From G963663365 sp963663365 (GTDB lineage Bacteria; Hinthialibacterota; Hinthialibacteria; Hinthialibacterales; G963663365): a stretch of DNA of 64,000 nt. A program made the position numbers and the translations under genes. Of the stretch, positions 43,948 to 53,022 are shown piece by piece (position 1 is the stretch's first letter; each line of letters starts with the position of its first letter). The DNA is taken from contig CAXXIH010000004.1 in the NCBI GenBank assembly GCA_963663365.2, positions 930,001 to 994,000 of the forward strand, in the 5' to 3' direction. The notes beneath the pieces were generated by a model. That model ran no database searches. It saw only the letters and a list, made by a program, of their open reading frames with translations, and was not told the origin of the DNA.

Positions 43948-46917
43948 TCAATCATTGGCCCATCGGATACGGCCTAAACGATCCACGGTGACCTTGCGGG
44001 CCTTTAGCGTGTTAGGTTTTTTGCTGATTTGGCCCCGTCTATCGGCGCTTTTTCCTGCAAAAGTATGAATTCTGAACCACATCTGCTTGCTGGTAGATGC
44101 GGCTGAGATGAAACGGCATAATTCTTCTTTTCCCTTGTGTTCGAGTATCAGCATCTCGTTCATGCTTAAGGACATTACAAATTGCGCAGTAGGGTTTTGT
44201 GGATGTGTTTTTTGGATAATCGGCTCACCGCGCTTTGCTCTTTGTGCTGCCTCGAGTGTTGTTATAAAGACCGCATCAAGCACGAGCTTTCCCTTTTCAT
44301 TAATTTGTTTAAAAAGACACAAGTGATGAAGACTTCCCGGTTTCACATATGCGGTTCCGTTCCGGATTGGTTGAATCGTCTCATCCGTTTTGACAAGGCG
44401 AACTTTCTTGACGGGAACACCGGAAGGCATAAGAAACGGCTCTTTCCAGACGGCGGCCGGGATCGAACTGCCGCTGCCCCGTCCCGGCTCGATACCATGT
44501 TTTTTGAGCCGTTCAATAACAAGCCCACGGATGGTTTTATCACGGATTTCATCGACCATGCTGAGGGTGAGATTTTCCAATTCTTTTCGGTAAGTGAATT
44601 TTCCGTTCTCATTCGTGGGGCCGTAAATGGTTTCCTTATGCAATGCCCCACGTATTTTGCGTTGCACGCGATGGGAAACGTTTATTGCGTTGATGGCTTG
44701 CTCTACATCGGCCCGGAAGCTTCCCCAAGGCGGTTCCATATCATGACCATGAGTGCGGGCCAAAACCTGGAGGCGGGATCGGTTGGTAAGTGCGACAACG
44801 ATGGCATCTACGGCATGATGGCGGTGATCATCACGATTCTTAAAATCTTCCCAATTGGGATTCAGTATGCAGTTCAGTCCCCAAAGACGGCGCAGGTTGG
44901 CGGTGTGATTCCCACGTGTACAAAGTACATCCTTTACGTCCAAACATTTTACATAGGACACGACTTCACGGCTAATATAGGCGGTATCTGTGAGCTGGCG
45001 GTTTATAAAATCATCGAGTTCGACGTTTTTCTGCAGAAATTTACGCTGTTTGTTGTAAGTGCCATAGGGAAGATTTCTCGACCGCTGGAGCATCTTTTCA
45101 TAGGCATCCGGGTCGGATTCGGCGAGCCATTCATAGGGTGTGCGGTCTCCTTTATCGGCATTGGCTGCACGGAAGCAGATAACTTTATTCATCAGGGAGT
45201 TATCCAGGCTGCGGGAATAGGGCAAAATATGATCAACATCGACTTCGCCGCCCAGTAATTGGCTTATGCTAATAGGCTTGCCGGAATAGATGCAGGTCTC
45301 TTTTTGTTCTTTCCAAAGCAGATAGCTGTCTATGGTGTCGCGTGTGGCTTTGCGTCCGTGTTCCTCGATAGATTTGCGGGCTTCATCCCGCTTCTTTTCA
45401 CGTTCTTTGTTTTTTATCAATATTTGGCGCCGGTCCTCGAAAGATCCTTTCGCCTCGCGGGCCAGCTCGATATGGATTCGGTCAGGCTTTCCATATTCGC
45501 GCAGAATGGCATTGACGACACCGCGTACCTCATGAAGCGCCTGTCGTACGATTGGATTTGGCAGATCGGGAGGCTGAGGCAGAAATCGATAGGACTTGAT
45601 TGCGCGTTGATCGGGCCGCAGATAACCAGCTTCCCGTAAGGCCGAAGGGGTCTCATCGTTGCTCATGAGAACAAGCCCGTTTTCCAAATGGGGCAGCAGC
45701 CGATCAATGGCTTTGCGGCTGAAATTCATATACCCCGAGGGGAGATTGATATCCAACAGACGTTCAGCCGCTTCAAGTGAGAGTTTCCATTTTTGCTGCG
45801 CGATTTCGAGTAAGGATTCATCGTCATATTCGCTCTTTTCATCTATTAAGGCCGCGACGATTTCGTCTTTGAGACCGTCATCAAGCCGCCACCAATCTTT
45901 GCCAAAAATGTTCTTATTGGCGAGCATGGCATCGGTCTCCAGGCCTTTAAGGCTACTACATTCAGCACGTTCCAGGTTGAAACTGCACGTGTCGAAAAGA
46001 CCAAGTTTCTTCTTAATATCTTTGAAAGTTCTGGTCTTCTGCGTCGAGAGATATTTGATTAATTCTGTCCGTTCTGCTTCGGTCAGCCGGCGCTCTTCAC
46101 CTGTGGAAGTATCCAAAAGACGCAAATTGTTGATTTCCTGCAACATGCGGAATCGCTGAGCGTGCCGGTCGGCGCGGGGGCACCTGCGCTGGCCAGGTTC
46201 CAGTTCGCAACGGCCAATGGTTGCGGTTCGCCAATACATGTCGCGTTGGAAAAAGATGGTACCGGCTATTTTTTGCCGTAATTCGGGGGTTAGCAGGCCT
46301 TTATGATATTTCTGTTGCGCATTCCAGATTGCATCAAACTCTTCTTCATACATTTCTCTACGGGTGTGTTTCCCGCGTACGCGCTCATGGGGATCCAAGC
46401 GCCGCGCAGCCAGATATTCTCCAAGCGTTCGGCAACCTGCAGAACCGATTTTCTCTTGCAAATCGCTAATTTCCTCAAGCATCTTTGAGGTTTCCTTTTT
46501 ACGGGCGCGATCAGCCTTGCTGTTCGATTTGAAACCTCTGCGTTGGTTCATATGATAGAGAAGGCGGCCTATCTGATACGGCTGTAATCGTTCATAAAGC
46601 GCTTTGCGCCGCAGATCGTAAGGGTCATTTTCAAGCAGTGCGTGCAAGTCCGTATCTTTCACCGGTAATAGTCCGGCACCGCACAGCAATTTCTTTAGAT
46701 GCTTCTTGCGGCTGGCTCTTCGTGTCGTCTGGCGGCGAGCAAGCCGTTTATCGCGCCGATGCTTAGTTTTCGTTTCATCGGCTTCATTTGGTTCGTGATT
46801 CACATCTTCCGGGAAGACACGTACGCCTGAAGCGATTAGTTTTTCCCGGCTTTCATCTACCAGCGCCCAGCCGATAGAATTCGGGCCCAAATCCAGTCCT
46901 AGAGTGATGTCCGACAT
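43948..46917 (-). CDS. cas9: CRISPR-associated nuclease Cas9 (compact, type II-C)
   Basis: RNA-guided double-strand nuclease, 989 residues, in the short class of Cas9 proteins. RuvC-I is ITLGLDLGPNSIGWAL (Asp 9). The arginine-rich bridge helix is KTKHRRDKRLARRQTTRRAS. RuvC-II is RIHIELAREAKG (Glu 484). The HNH site is GGEVDVDHILPYSRSLDN (His 563) with Asn 586 in FRAANADKGD. RuvC-III is HRHHAVDAIVVALTNRSRLQ (His 700, Asp 704). All catalytic positions are present. ATG at 46917 has GGAGG seven bases upstream. Gene order cas9-cas1-cas2 with no csn2 or cas4 defines II-C. The PAM cannot be read from sequence. Confidence 0.98.
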   Translation of the reverse strand: MSDITLGLDLGPNSIGWALVDESREKLIASGVRVFPEDVNHEPNEADETKTKHRRDKRLARRQTTRRASRKKHLKKLLCGAGLLPVKDTDLHALLENDPYDLRRKALYERLQPYQIGRLLYHMNQRRGFKSNSKADRARKKETSKMLEEISDLQEKIGSAGCRTLGEYLAARRLDPHERVRGKHTRREMYEEEFDAIWNAQQKYHKGLLTPELRQKIAGTIFFQRDMYWRTATIGRCELEPGQRRCPRADRHAQRFRMLQEINNLRLLDTSTGEERRLTEAERTELIKYLSTQKTRTFKDIKKKLGLFDTCSFNLERAECSSLKGLETDAMLANKNIFGKDWWRLDDGLKDEIVAALIDEKSEYDDESLLEIAQQKWKLSLEAAERLLDINLPSGYMNFSRKAIDRLLPHLENGLVLMSNDETPSALREAGYLRPDQRAIKSYRFLPQPPDLPNPIVRQALHEVRGVVNAILREYGKPDRIHIELAREAKGSFEDRRQILIKNKEREKKRDEARKSIEEHGRKATRDTIDSYLLWKEQKETCIYSGKPISISQLLGGEVDVDHILPYSRSLDNSLMNKVICFRAANADKGDRTPYEWLAESDPDAYEKMLQRSRNLPYGTYNKQRKFLQKNVELDDFINRQLTDTAYISREVVSYVKCLDVKDVLCTRGNHTANLRRLWGLNCILNPNWEDFKNRDDHRHHAVDAIVVALTNRSRLQVLARTHGHDMEPPWGSFRADVEQAINAINVSHRVQRKIRGALHKETIYGPTNENGKFTYRKELENLTLSMVDEIRDKTIRGLVIERLKKHGIEPGRGSGSSIPAAVWKEPFLMPSGVPVKKVRLVKTDETIQPIRNGTAYVKPGSLHHLCLFKQINEKGKLVLDAVFITTLEAAQRAKRGEPIIQKTHPQNPTAQFVMSLSMNEMLILEHKGKEELCRFISAASTSKQMWFRIHTFAGKSADRRGQISKKPNTLKARKVTVDRLGRIRWAND

Positions 46918-46956
46918 TTTTCTTCCTCCGTTTATCAATAATTCCCGCAAAGGGTA

Positions 46957-46985
46957 TTGACATATCCGCTACTATGGCCTTGAAT
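46957..46985 (+). promoter_or_regulatory. Predicted tracrRNA promoter
   Basis: A perfect -35 box TTGACA (46957-46962) is followed 17 bases later by TTGAAT (46980-46985), four of six matches to the -10 consensus. Transcription would begin about seven bases on, at the first base of the anti-repeat (46992). The site lies in the 75-bp gap between cas9 and the anti-repeat, divergent from cas9. Confidence 0.7.
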
Positions 46986-46991
46986 ATCCCT

Positions 46992-47100
46992 AGTGTAATC
47001 GACTTCAGCCTGGGAACTTTTCGTAACAAAGATGAAAAATTCGCAGGCTACGCTCCACGGAGCGTCCGGCCGTTTTGCTTTGCAGGGCGGCCTTCTTTTT
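46992..47100 (+). ncRNA. tracrRNA of the type II-C system
   Basis: 46992-47027 is a full-length anti-repeat. Its first 24 bases match the reverse complement of the CRISPR repeat with one difference (CAGCCTGGGA against CAGCTTGGGA), and the last 12 match with several changes, mostly wobble-tolerant. The tail holds a hairpin ACGCTC-CACG-GAGCGT (about 47050-47065) and ends in an intrinsic terminator: GGCCG (47068-47072) pairs with CGGCC (47088-47092), followed by a T-rich tract. The predicted RNA is about 109 nt. Read on the minus strand, the anti-repeat is a degenerate CRISPR repeat ending in TACACT and pointing at cas9. Confidence 0.88.
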
Positions 47101-47214
47101 GGTTTTATTGGGAATGATTGCAGAACCTCCATAATCGAACGATTTCGGGCAACCGTTTCGTACCCACAGAATTATCTTACCAGATATTGAATCCGCATCG
47201 AATAGGGAAGTTTA

Positions 47215-48960
47215 TTGCCGCGCGCCGGGGAACCCCGGTGGGCATGACGGCTACCGCCTCACGATTTCGGGGATTATTCAAAGAAATTATCAGGTCAGCA
47301 CCCTGCGCGCCGCCGTGGGCGGCGAGAAAGTAGAGAGGAGAGAGGGGATAGGAGAAAGTAGAAGCACGAAGGGCACGAAAGAAACCCCTCCCTGGCCCTC
47401 CCCGTAAACGGGGCGGGAATTAGACTCTTGCGCCGGCACGCCCGGGTACCCCGGTAGGCAAGAAGGAAATTTTCTTGCGCGCTTACAGCGCTTATGAATT
47501 AAAACAGACATTCTACCCCGGCTTACGCCATCGCCGGTCTTCGACCGTCTCAGGCTAAGCCGAGGCTATTACCTGGCCGCACCTACGGTGCTTGGTGTGG
47601 GTGTTTGAGGGAGTGCGTGGATGGGGAGATACGTGTGTACGTATGGCAAACAGCGGCTCGGGTGGAACCTCGCCCTCCCGGCGCTTTCAGCGCTTGGTGT
47701 GTTTGTTTGAGGGAGTTGGTGCATGGCGGGGGAGTTTTTTGCAGCAAGCGAATTTTGGTACCGCCTCTTGCGCCTTACGGCGCCCAGACAAGCGAGTTGT
47801 CTGGGCCACCCACGGGATAGGAGGTTTGTAGATGGGGAGATACATATGTACGTATGGCAGGCAGCGGCTCATTCCGCCCATGGCGGAATTCGCCCTCCCG
47901 GCGCTTTCAGCGCTTGGTGTGTTCATTTGAGGGAGTTGGTGGATGGGGAGAAAGTAGAATCACGAAAGCACGAATGGGGAAGAAGGGCACGAAACCTATG
48001 CAGAGTAGGTGGATAGCGGGTTAGTTTTGTCGAAATACAATTCGTTTTGTACGGCCCTTACAGGGCCGGAATTATATATGGGCGTTTACCCAGGGCTGCG
48101 CTACGCGAGCCCTGGGCTTCAGGCTTTTGTCCTTTCAGGACATAGTGTGTTTGTTTGAGGGAGTTTGTGGATAGCGGGGGAGATTTGGGATAGGCGGAGA
48201 TTGATACCGCCTCTTGCGCTATCGCGCGCAGATAAAAGATTTATCTGCGCCACCCGGGTAGAGGGAATTGGGTGGATGGGGAGGAAGATTTCGCGATAAG
48301 CAATTGATTTTGTGCGGCCCTTACAGGGCCGGAATATATAAGGGCGTTTACCCAGGGCTGCGCTACGCTGACCCTGGGCTTCAGGCTTTTGTCCTTTCAG
48401 GACATAGTGTGTTTGTTTGAGGGAGTTGGAGGATGGGGAGATACGTGTGTACGTATGGCAAACAGCGGCTCGGGTGGAACCTCGCCCTCCCGGCCGCGCA
48501 CCTTCGGTGCTTGGTGTGTTCCATTAAGGGAGTTTGCCGGTGGCGGGGGAGTTTTTGCGAAATACAATTTGTTTTGTACGGCCCTTACAGGGCCGGAATT
48601 TTATAAGGGCGTTTACCCAGGGCTGCGCTACGCGAGCCCTGGGCTCCAGGCTTTTGTCCTTTCAGGACATAGTGTGTTTGTTTGAGGGAGTTGGAGGATG
48701 GGGAGGGAGATTTGGGATAGGCGGAGATTGATACCGCCTCTTGCGCCTTGCGGCGCGCAGATAAGCGAGTTGTCTGGGCCACCCTCCTCGAGTAAGTAGA
48801 GTTGAGAGGGGAAAGTAGATTTGCGACGCGCTTTCAGCGCTTGGTGTTTTTGTTTGAGGGAGTTGGTGGATGGGGAGATACGTGTGTGCGTATAACAGAC
48901 AGCGGCTCACGAGGACGTTCGCCCTCCCCTGCACGATTTCGGGGTGTGTGGGTTTGAGAG
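47215..48960. repeat. Long region of intergenic hairpin-repeat modules
   Basis: About 1.7 kb built from recurring modules and no gene. It contains the uninterrupted IS110 target text in reverse orientation (about 47500-47600) and at least three copies of a block around CAGGGCTGCGCTACG...CCCTGGGCT followed by TTTTGTCCTTTCAGGACATA (near 48080, 48360 and 48625). It also holds several GCGCTTTCAGCGCTTGGTGT or GCACCTTCGGTGCTTGGTGT hairpins, and versions of a GCAGATAA...TTATCTGC / CAGACAA...TTGTCTG stem before GGCCACCC. Stems vary between copies but remain paired. Confidence 0.85.
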
Positions 48961-48995
48961 AGTAGGTGGATAGGGCGTGATTTATAGTAAATAAA

Positions 48996-49029
48996 AAACG
49001 TGGTGAGGTTTTGGGACCTCACCACGTTT
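48996..49029 (-). terminator. Strong hairpin terminator after the beta-propeller gene
   Basis: AAACGTGGTGAGGT and ACCTCACCACGTTT form a perfect 14-bp stem around TTTGGG. On the minus strand it is followed by TTTTTTATTTA, and on the plus strand by TGTATTTTAT, so it may work in both directions. It lies about 85 bases after the stop codon at 49114. Confidence 0.85.
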
Positions 49030-49113
49030 GTATTTTATCCGGCATGTTTACCGGCTTTGAAGCCGGTTTTTGCGCTCGGTCCAGCGGACTGCGGCGCAGC
49101 TATTTTACAGGGC

Positions 49114-50157
49114 TCAATGGAGTTCCCAACCATTGACTCCGGTTTCTTCGACACCCACCGCACGGGCCGTGCCTTTGGGATCGGCCACAGAGCGGTACAT
49201 GATCCATTGCCCACCACCCATGTAAGTGACACTGGGATGGAAATTGCGGTTCTGGTTATAAGTCTGAGTTCCTATTTCGCCGATTTCCGCAACGATTGGT
49301 TCATCCAAAGTGAAGGTTATGCCGCCATCGGTGGAGACATAAGAAATGACGGGATGCTCAGAGTTGGCATTGCTGCCCCAGGCATACCAGACGTTCTCTT
49401 TATCGGGATGGGGGACAACTGAGGAAAACTCTATGCCGGTCATAAATGACTCATCTTCAAGCATCGAGTTATTGGCCAGGGTGTAATTGGTCCAGGTCCA
49501 GTTGCGGCCATCCGTGGAAACATAACGATGGAGAAACTTATTCCCGACGATATCCAGGGGATTATCGATCAGCTGCGGCTCATAATCATCGTAATAGTTG
49601 GGCTCTTCACAACGGACATAGGCCACGAAACTGCCATCATCGAGCTTCACGACAGCGATGCGTTCGGTCGGGCCATAGATTGTGGGATCGTCTTCAGCAA
49701 TGCCGATGCAATCGACATCATCTGTCCAGTTTACGCCATCGGTGGATACACAAGTATTGATGATATAACCGCCTCCGCGTTCATCGGCCGTGTACCACAT
49801 GCGGAAGCTGCCGGGGCCGAGCTGCACTACAAACGCCTTGCTTTGACGTCCGGTCGAAAAACCTGCGCAAAGAGCGTAGTTGCCGAAATTGATGCCACCA
49901 GGACCGTCCGATTCACCATAACCGATATCGGCGCCGCTGCTGGCATCGAACCAAGCACGCCATTTGTTGGCATGAGGATCGTAAATAACATGGCCATAAT
50001 AGGCACGATTGGAAGATGTAATCCCCGGTTCGACGATTACCGGATTGTTGGCAACATCATCAGTCCAGACGATATCGCTAGGCGCTGTCCAACCGGTTGC
50101 GGCCAGACCAACAACGATCATAAATGCAAATGTAGTTAATAGAATCGATTTCATCAT
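49114..50157 (-). CDS. Secreted five-bladed beta-propeller protein (GH43/sialidase-like fold)
   Basis: A 347-residue exported protein. The signal peptide is residues 1-25 (LLTTFAFMIVVGLAATGWTA). Repeated blades carry Asp-box-like motifs (CVSTDGVNWTDD, YVSTDGRNWTW, YVSTDGGITFT) and aromatic turns (DPHANKWRAWFDA, FRMWYTADERGG). Such propellers occur in glycosidases of the GH43/GH32/GH33 types and in related non-catalytic proteins; no catalytic triad can be assigned. ATG at 50157 with GAGAGGG upstream. The gene stands alone, bounded by a strong terminator. Confidence 0.7.
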   Translation of the reverse strand: MMKSILLTTFAFMIVVGLAATGWTAPSDIVWTDDVANNPVIVEPGITSSNRAYYGHVIYDPHANKWRAWFDASSGADIGYGESDGPGGINFGNYALCAGFSTGRQSKAFVVQLGPGSFRMWYTADERGGGYIINTCVSTDGVNWTDDVDCIGIAEDDPTIYGPTERIAVVKLDDGSFVAYVRCEEPNYYDDYEPQLIDNPLDIVGNKFLHRYVSTDGRNWTWTNYTLANNSMLEDESFMTGIEFSSVVPHPDKENVWYAWGSNANSEHPVISYVSTDGGITFTLDEPIVAEIGEIGTQTYNQNRNFHPSVTYMGGGQWIMYRSVADPKGTARAVGVEETGVNGWELH

Positions 50158-50310
50158 TTGTCCCTCTCACTTATCTCTGACTCACAATTCTTGACATATG
50201 AAGATTGTTTTTAATGCCGGATATTTCGATGTGTATACAATATGAGACCTATGTAAAATGTGAATGCCGTAAAATCACCTCCTTTTGTTCTAATACAATA
50301 AAAAACATCT

Positions 50311-50344
50311 GCTAAAGATCACAGTTTGCCGCCGGATCTTTAGC
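50311..50344. terminator. 10-bp inverted repeat in a 316-bp intergenic gap
   Basis: GCTAAAGATC (50311-50320) pairs with GATCTTTAGC (50335-50344). It lies between the TetR gene and the promoter side of the propeller gene. T content after the stem on either strand is modest, so a terminator role is possible but not certain. Nothing else is recognised in 50158-50473. Confidence 0.4.
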
Positions 50345-50473
50345 ATTTCACTAGCGCTGCGTGTGCAGAATGGTAAACCGGAGATTTTTGGGTGTATAGA
50401 GGAACCCAGGAAGATCTTTTCGAAGCAGACAAAGCCGAGTATGAACCGCGCCTTCTGTCCCAAACCGGGATTC

Positions 50474-51109
50474 TTAGGCGCTGACGCAGAGTGGTGAAGA
50501 TGCGGATTGTCCCTCTTGCGGCATACAGAGCCGAAGTGCGAAACGGCCTAAGTCCCGGATGAGAGATGGATTGTTTTGGGTTTTGGAGAGCAAAATCAAA
50601 CCTTGCATATAGGCTAGGATCGACGCGGCCGCCGTACGGGTTTCGAGCGGTGGCAGCTCTTCAGCTTGGACCGCCTCGATCAAGGCCGTCTCGATAAAGT
50701 CGACATATCTATTAAAGATGTCCTCGATTTTGGCGCGTATGACCTCGTCTTGTGTACTCATCTCAACAGCCAGATTTCCGAAGCAACAGCCAAGGGTGTG
50801 TCCTTGTTGTTCTTTAAATTCAATCTGACACTCGTAAGCCGTCGCGAAAAAACGTTGAATTCTCTCAAGTGGAGGACGCTCTTGGTTGAATACACGTTCT
50901 CTTAATGTCGCGGCTGTCACCTGCCATTGTTGGTCCAGCGCCGCGAGTGTCAGGTCACGTTTCGATGGGAAGAAATAATAGAAACTCCCTTTTTTGACAC
51001 CGGCATGATTGCAGAGTTCCTGCACGCCTACATCCGCATAACTACGCGCTTCCATCAAGCGGAGCGCACTGTCAATCAAACGTTCTTTTGCGTCGCTGGT
51101 TCGGCCCAC
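50474..51109 (-). CDS. TetR-family transcriptional regulator
   Basis: A one-component repressor of 211 residues. The N-terminal helix-turn-helix is ERLIDSALRLMEARSYADVG followed by ELCNHAGVKKGSFYYFFPSKRDL. The C-terminal ligand domain resembles the TetR_C_6/AcrR-like class (GCCFGNLAVEMSTQDEVIR). Two adjacent cysteines in TLGCCFGN could sense electrophiles. The GTG at 51109 is the start. A 20-bp palindrome directly upstream is a likely autoregulatory operator. No divergent target gene is left; the upstream side is repeat DNA. Confidence 0.88.
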   Translation of the reverse strand: MGRTSDAKERLIDSALRLMEARSYADVGVQELCNHAGVKKGSFYYFFPSKRDLTLAALDQQWQVTAATLRERVFNQERPPLERIQRFFATAYECQIEFKEQQGHTLGCCFGNLAVEMSTQDEVIRAKIEDIFNRYVDFIETALIEAVQAEELPPLETRTAAASILAYMQGLILLSKTQNNPSLIRDLGRFALRLCMPQEGQSASSPLCVSA

Positions 51110-51129
51110 GATTTGACCCCGGGTAATTT

Positions 51130-51149
51130 AGTTGACTGGACGGTCAACT
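51130..51149. promoter_or_regulatory. Putative TetR operator
   Basis: AGTTGACTGGACGGTCAACT consists of two 7-bp arms, AGTTGAC and GTCAACT, around six bases. It lies 20 bases before the GTG start of the TetR gene. The shape and position suit binding by a TetR dimer and self-repression. Confidence 0.75.
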
Positions 51150-51179
51150 TTAGTGAGGCGGCGGTCCTGCGCAAGGGGT

Positions 51180-51560
51180 TTTTAAGGGAAAGAAATCCCT
51201 CCCTAGCCCTCCCGGCCCGTGACCGCCCGGGGGAGCCCCGTTGCAATGCGCCTGCCGGCCCACGATTTCAAAGCATATTCGAAAAAGTTGCCCAATCAGC
51301 ACCCTGCGGGGGCGATACGAAAGTCATTTTCTTGCGCACTTACAGCGCTTAGGATTTTTGGGGATGCTGACCCAGGGCGACGCTACGCTTGCCCTGGGCT
51401 ATTACATTGCGCGCCTCCGGCGCTTAGTGTGTCCCATTAAGAGAGTTGGTGGATAGCGGGGGAGATTTTGGGATAGGCGGAGATTGATTCCGCCTCTTGT
51501 GCTAACGGCGCGCAGATAAGCGAGTTGTCTGGGCCACCCGGTTGAGATACATGTTTAGCT
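51180..51560. repeat. Intergenic repeat modules
   Basis: Carries the CTTACAGCGCTTAGG hairpin, a CCCAGGGCGACGCTACGCTTGCCCTGGGCT hairpin-type module, GCGCCTCCGGCGCTTAGTGTG and the GCAGATAAGC...TTGTCTGGGCCACCC stem. It begins within 30 bases of the TetR operator and ends shortly before the sulfatase stop. No gene. Confidence 0.85.
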
Positions 51561-51618
51561 TAGAATAGACAGCGGGTAGGCGGGATCAACGGAGGGGGTT
51601 TTGGGGAAACACTCTACT

Positions 51619-53022
51619 CTACTTATGTGGGGGGTGGATGCGTTTGCCGGTCTCACCATCGAACTCATCGGGGTATGATTTCGAAGGCGGGACATCGTTT
51701 GTTTCCTCTATCCAGCGGTCGAGTTCACCGCGAAGGCGTTCTAAAACGGAGCGGTATGCGGGATCATCGACCAGACTTCGGAATTCATTGCAGTCGTATT
51801 CTAAATCGTAGAGTTCTTCAGCATTACGGCGGGAGCGGAACAGAAGCATTTGCTCTTTGCTTAGGGTTCCTGCATCACGCATGGCTTGCATGGTCCGAAA
51901 TGTTGGCGAGTTGATGCAATCGGCCGCCGTAGGCAAAGGCCGTTCGGGGAATGCATTACGGATGTATTTAAAACGGCCGTCACACACCGCCCGGCTATGA
52001 TCATCCAAATCATGCCAATTTTTTTCGGCAAAAATATACTCACGCCCGGCGATTCCCGGATCGAGGAATTGCGGCAATAGACTTTTTCCCTGGACATCAG
52101 CGGGTATGGGGACACCGGCACACTCCAACATGGTCGGCGCGAGATCGACCAGACTGGTCAGCCCATGATGGACGCTTCCCGCAGCAATGCGGGATGGCCA
52201 GTGCACTACCAATGGTGTGAGTATGCCACTGTCGTAAAGCGTGGTTTTGGCGCGGGGGAACGGCATTCCGTTATCGCCATAAAACAGGATCAGCGTGTTA
52301 TCCAATACACCCTGCGATTCGAGTTCTTGGACAATTTCACCGATGACACTATCCATCCGGCAGGTTTCATCATAAAAGGCGGCCAGATCTTCCCGGACTT
52401 CCGGTGCATCGGGCAGAAACGGGGGAACGATAACATCTTGGGGATCATGCGGCGGATCCACACATCCGCGGTCGAAGTTGCGATGGGCATCGAAAAACCC
52501 AACAGATAAAAAGAAAGGCCGATCCTTAGGCCTTTCGGTCAGGAATTGTTTCCAATCATCGACTTTGCCCAAGACGCGGTCAAATTTCGCTGCCGCCGCC
52601 GCGCCCAGATGGCATTTGGCCACATTGCCACTGTAATAACCGCGCGGGCGTAACAGCTCGGGCAGAATTTTCTGATCGGCAGGCAAAGGATCGTGGAGGT
52701 TTTCAGCACCGGTGGAATGAGGATATTTGCCGGTGAATAGACACGAGCGGCTGGGGCTGCATGACGACGTGGTGACATACGCCTGCGAAAACCTTAACCC
52801 CTGACGCGAGAGGCGGTCGATATTCGGCGTGCGGATGGTGGGATGCCCATAGCATCCGAATTCCTGGGGGCCGACATCGTCGCCGATCAGCCAAAGGATA
52901 TTGGGGGGAGAATCTGTTTGTGTGCCGGACCAAGCATTGCCTACACCGGCCAGGGCGGCGCCGGTCATGGCCAAGGCGCTGTGTTGAAGGAATCGGCGTC
53001 GGGTGTGCTGTTGTTTGTTCAT
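51619..53022 (-). CDS. Secreted S1-family sulfatase
   Basis: Formylglycine-dependent sulfatase of 467 residues that removes sulfate esters, probably from polysaccharides. A Tat-type signal (RRRFLQHSALAMTGAALAG) precedes the catalytic fold. Metal ligands begin at LWLIGDDVG (Asp 48-49). The formylglycine site is SSCSPSRSCLFTGKYP (Cys 88, CxPxR type). LILFYGDNGMPFPRAKTTLY supplies further active-site residues. Resemblance to N-sulfoglucosamine sulfohydrolases is seen but the substrate is unknown. No maturation enzyme is in the window. Its ATG overlaps the stop of the sulfotransferase gene (ATGA), so both are translated together. Confidence 0.93.
   Translation of the reverse strand: MNKQQHTRRRFLQHSALAMTGAALAGVGNAWSGTQTDSPPNILWLIGDDVGPQEFGCYGHPTIRTPNIDRLSRQGLRFSQAYVTTSSCSPSRSCLFTGKYPHSTGAENLHDPLPADQKILPELLRPRGYYSGNVAKCHLGAAAAAKFDRVLGKVDDWKQFLTERPKDRPFFLSVGFFDAHRNFDRGCVDPPHDPQDVIVPPFLPDAPEVREDLAAFYDETCRMDSVIGEIVQELESQGVLDNTLILFYGDNGMPFPRAKTTLYDSGILTPLVVHWPSRIAAGSVHHGLTSLVDLAPTMLECAGVPIPADVQGKSLLPQFLDPGIAGREYIFAEKNWHDLDDHSRAVCDGRFKYIRNAFPERPLPTAADCINSPTFRTMQAMRDAGTLSKEQMLLFRSRRNAEELYDLEYDCNEFRSLVDDPAYRSVLERLRGELDRWIEETNDVPPSKSYPDEFDGETGKRIHPPHK

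Noticed and set aside
43106..43951. Open frames of 281 (minus) and 234 (plus) codons between cas1 and cas9
   Set aside because: Both are internally duplicated because the DNA repeat is, have no motif and no ribosome site; they are not extra cas genes.
44182..45258. 358-codon open frame antisense to cas9
   Set aside because: It lies wholly within cas9, whose frame, motifs and start site are unambiguous.
49528..50139. 203-codon plus-strand open frame opposite the beta-propeller gene
   Set aside because: It is antisense to a gene with a clear signal peptide, repeats and ribosome site.
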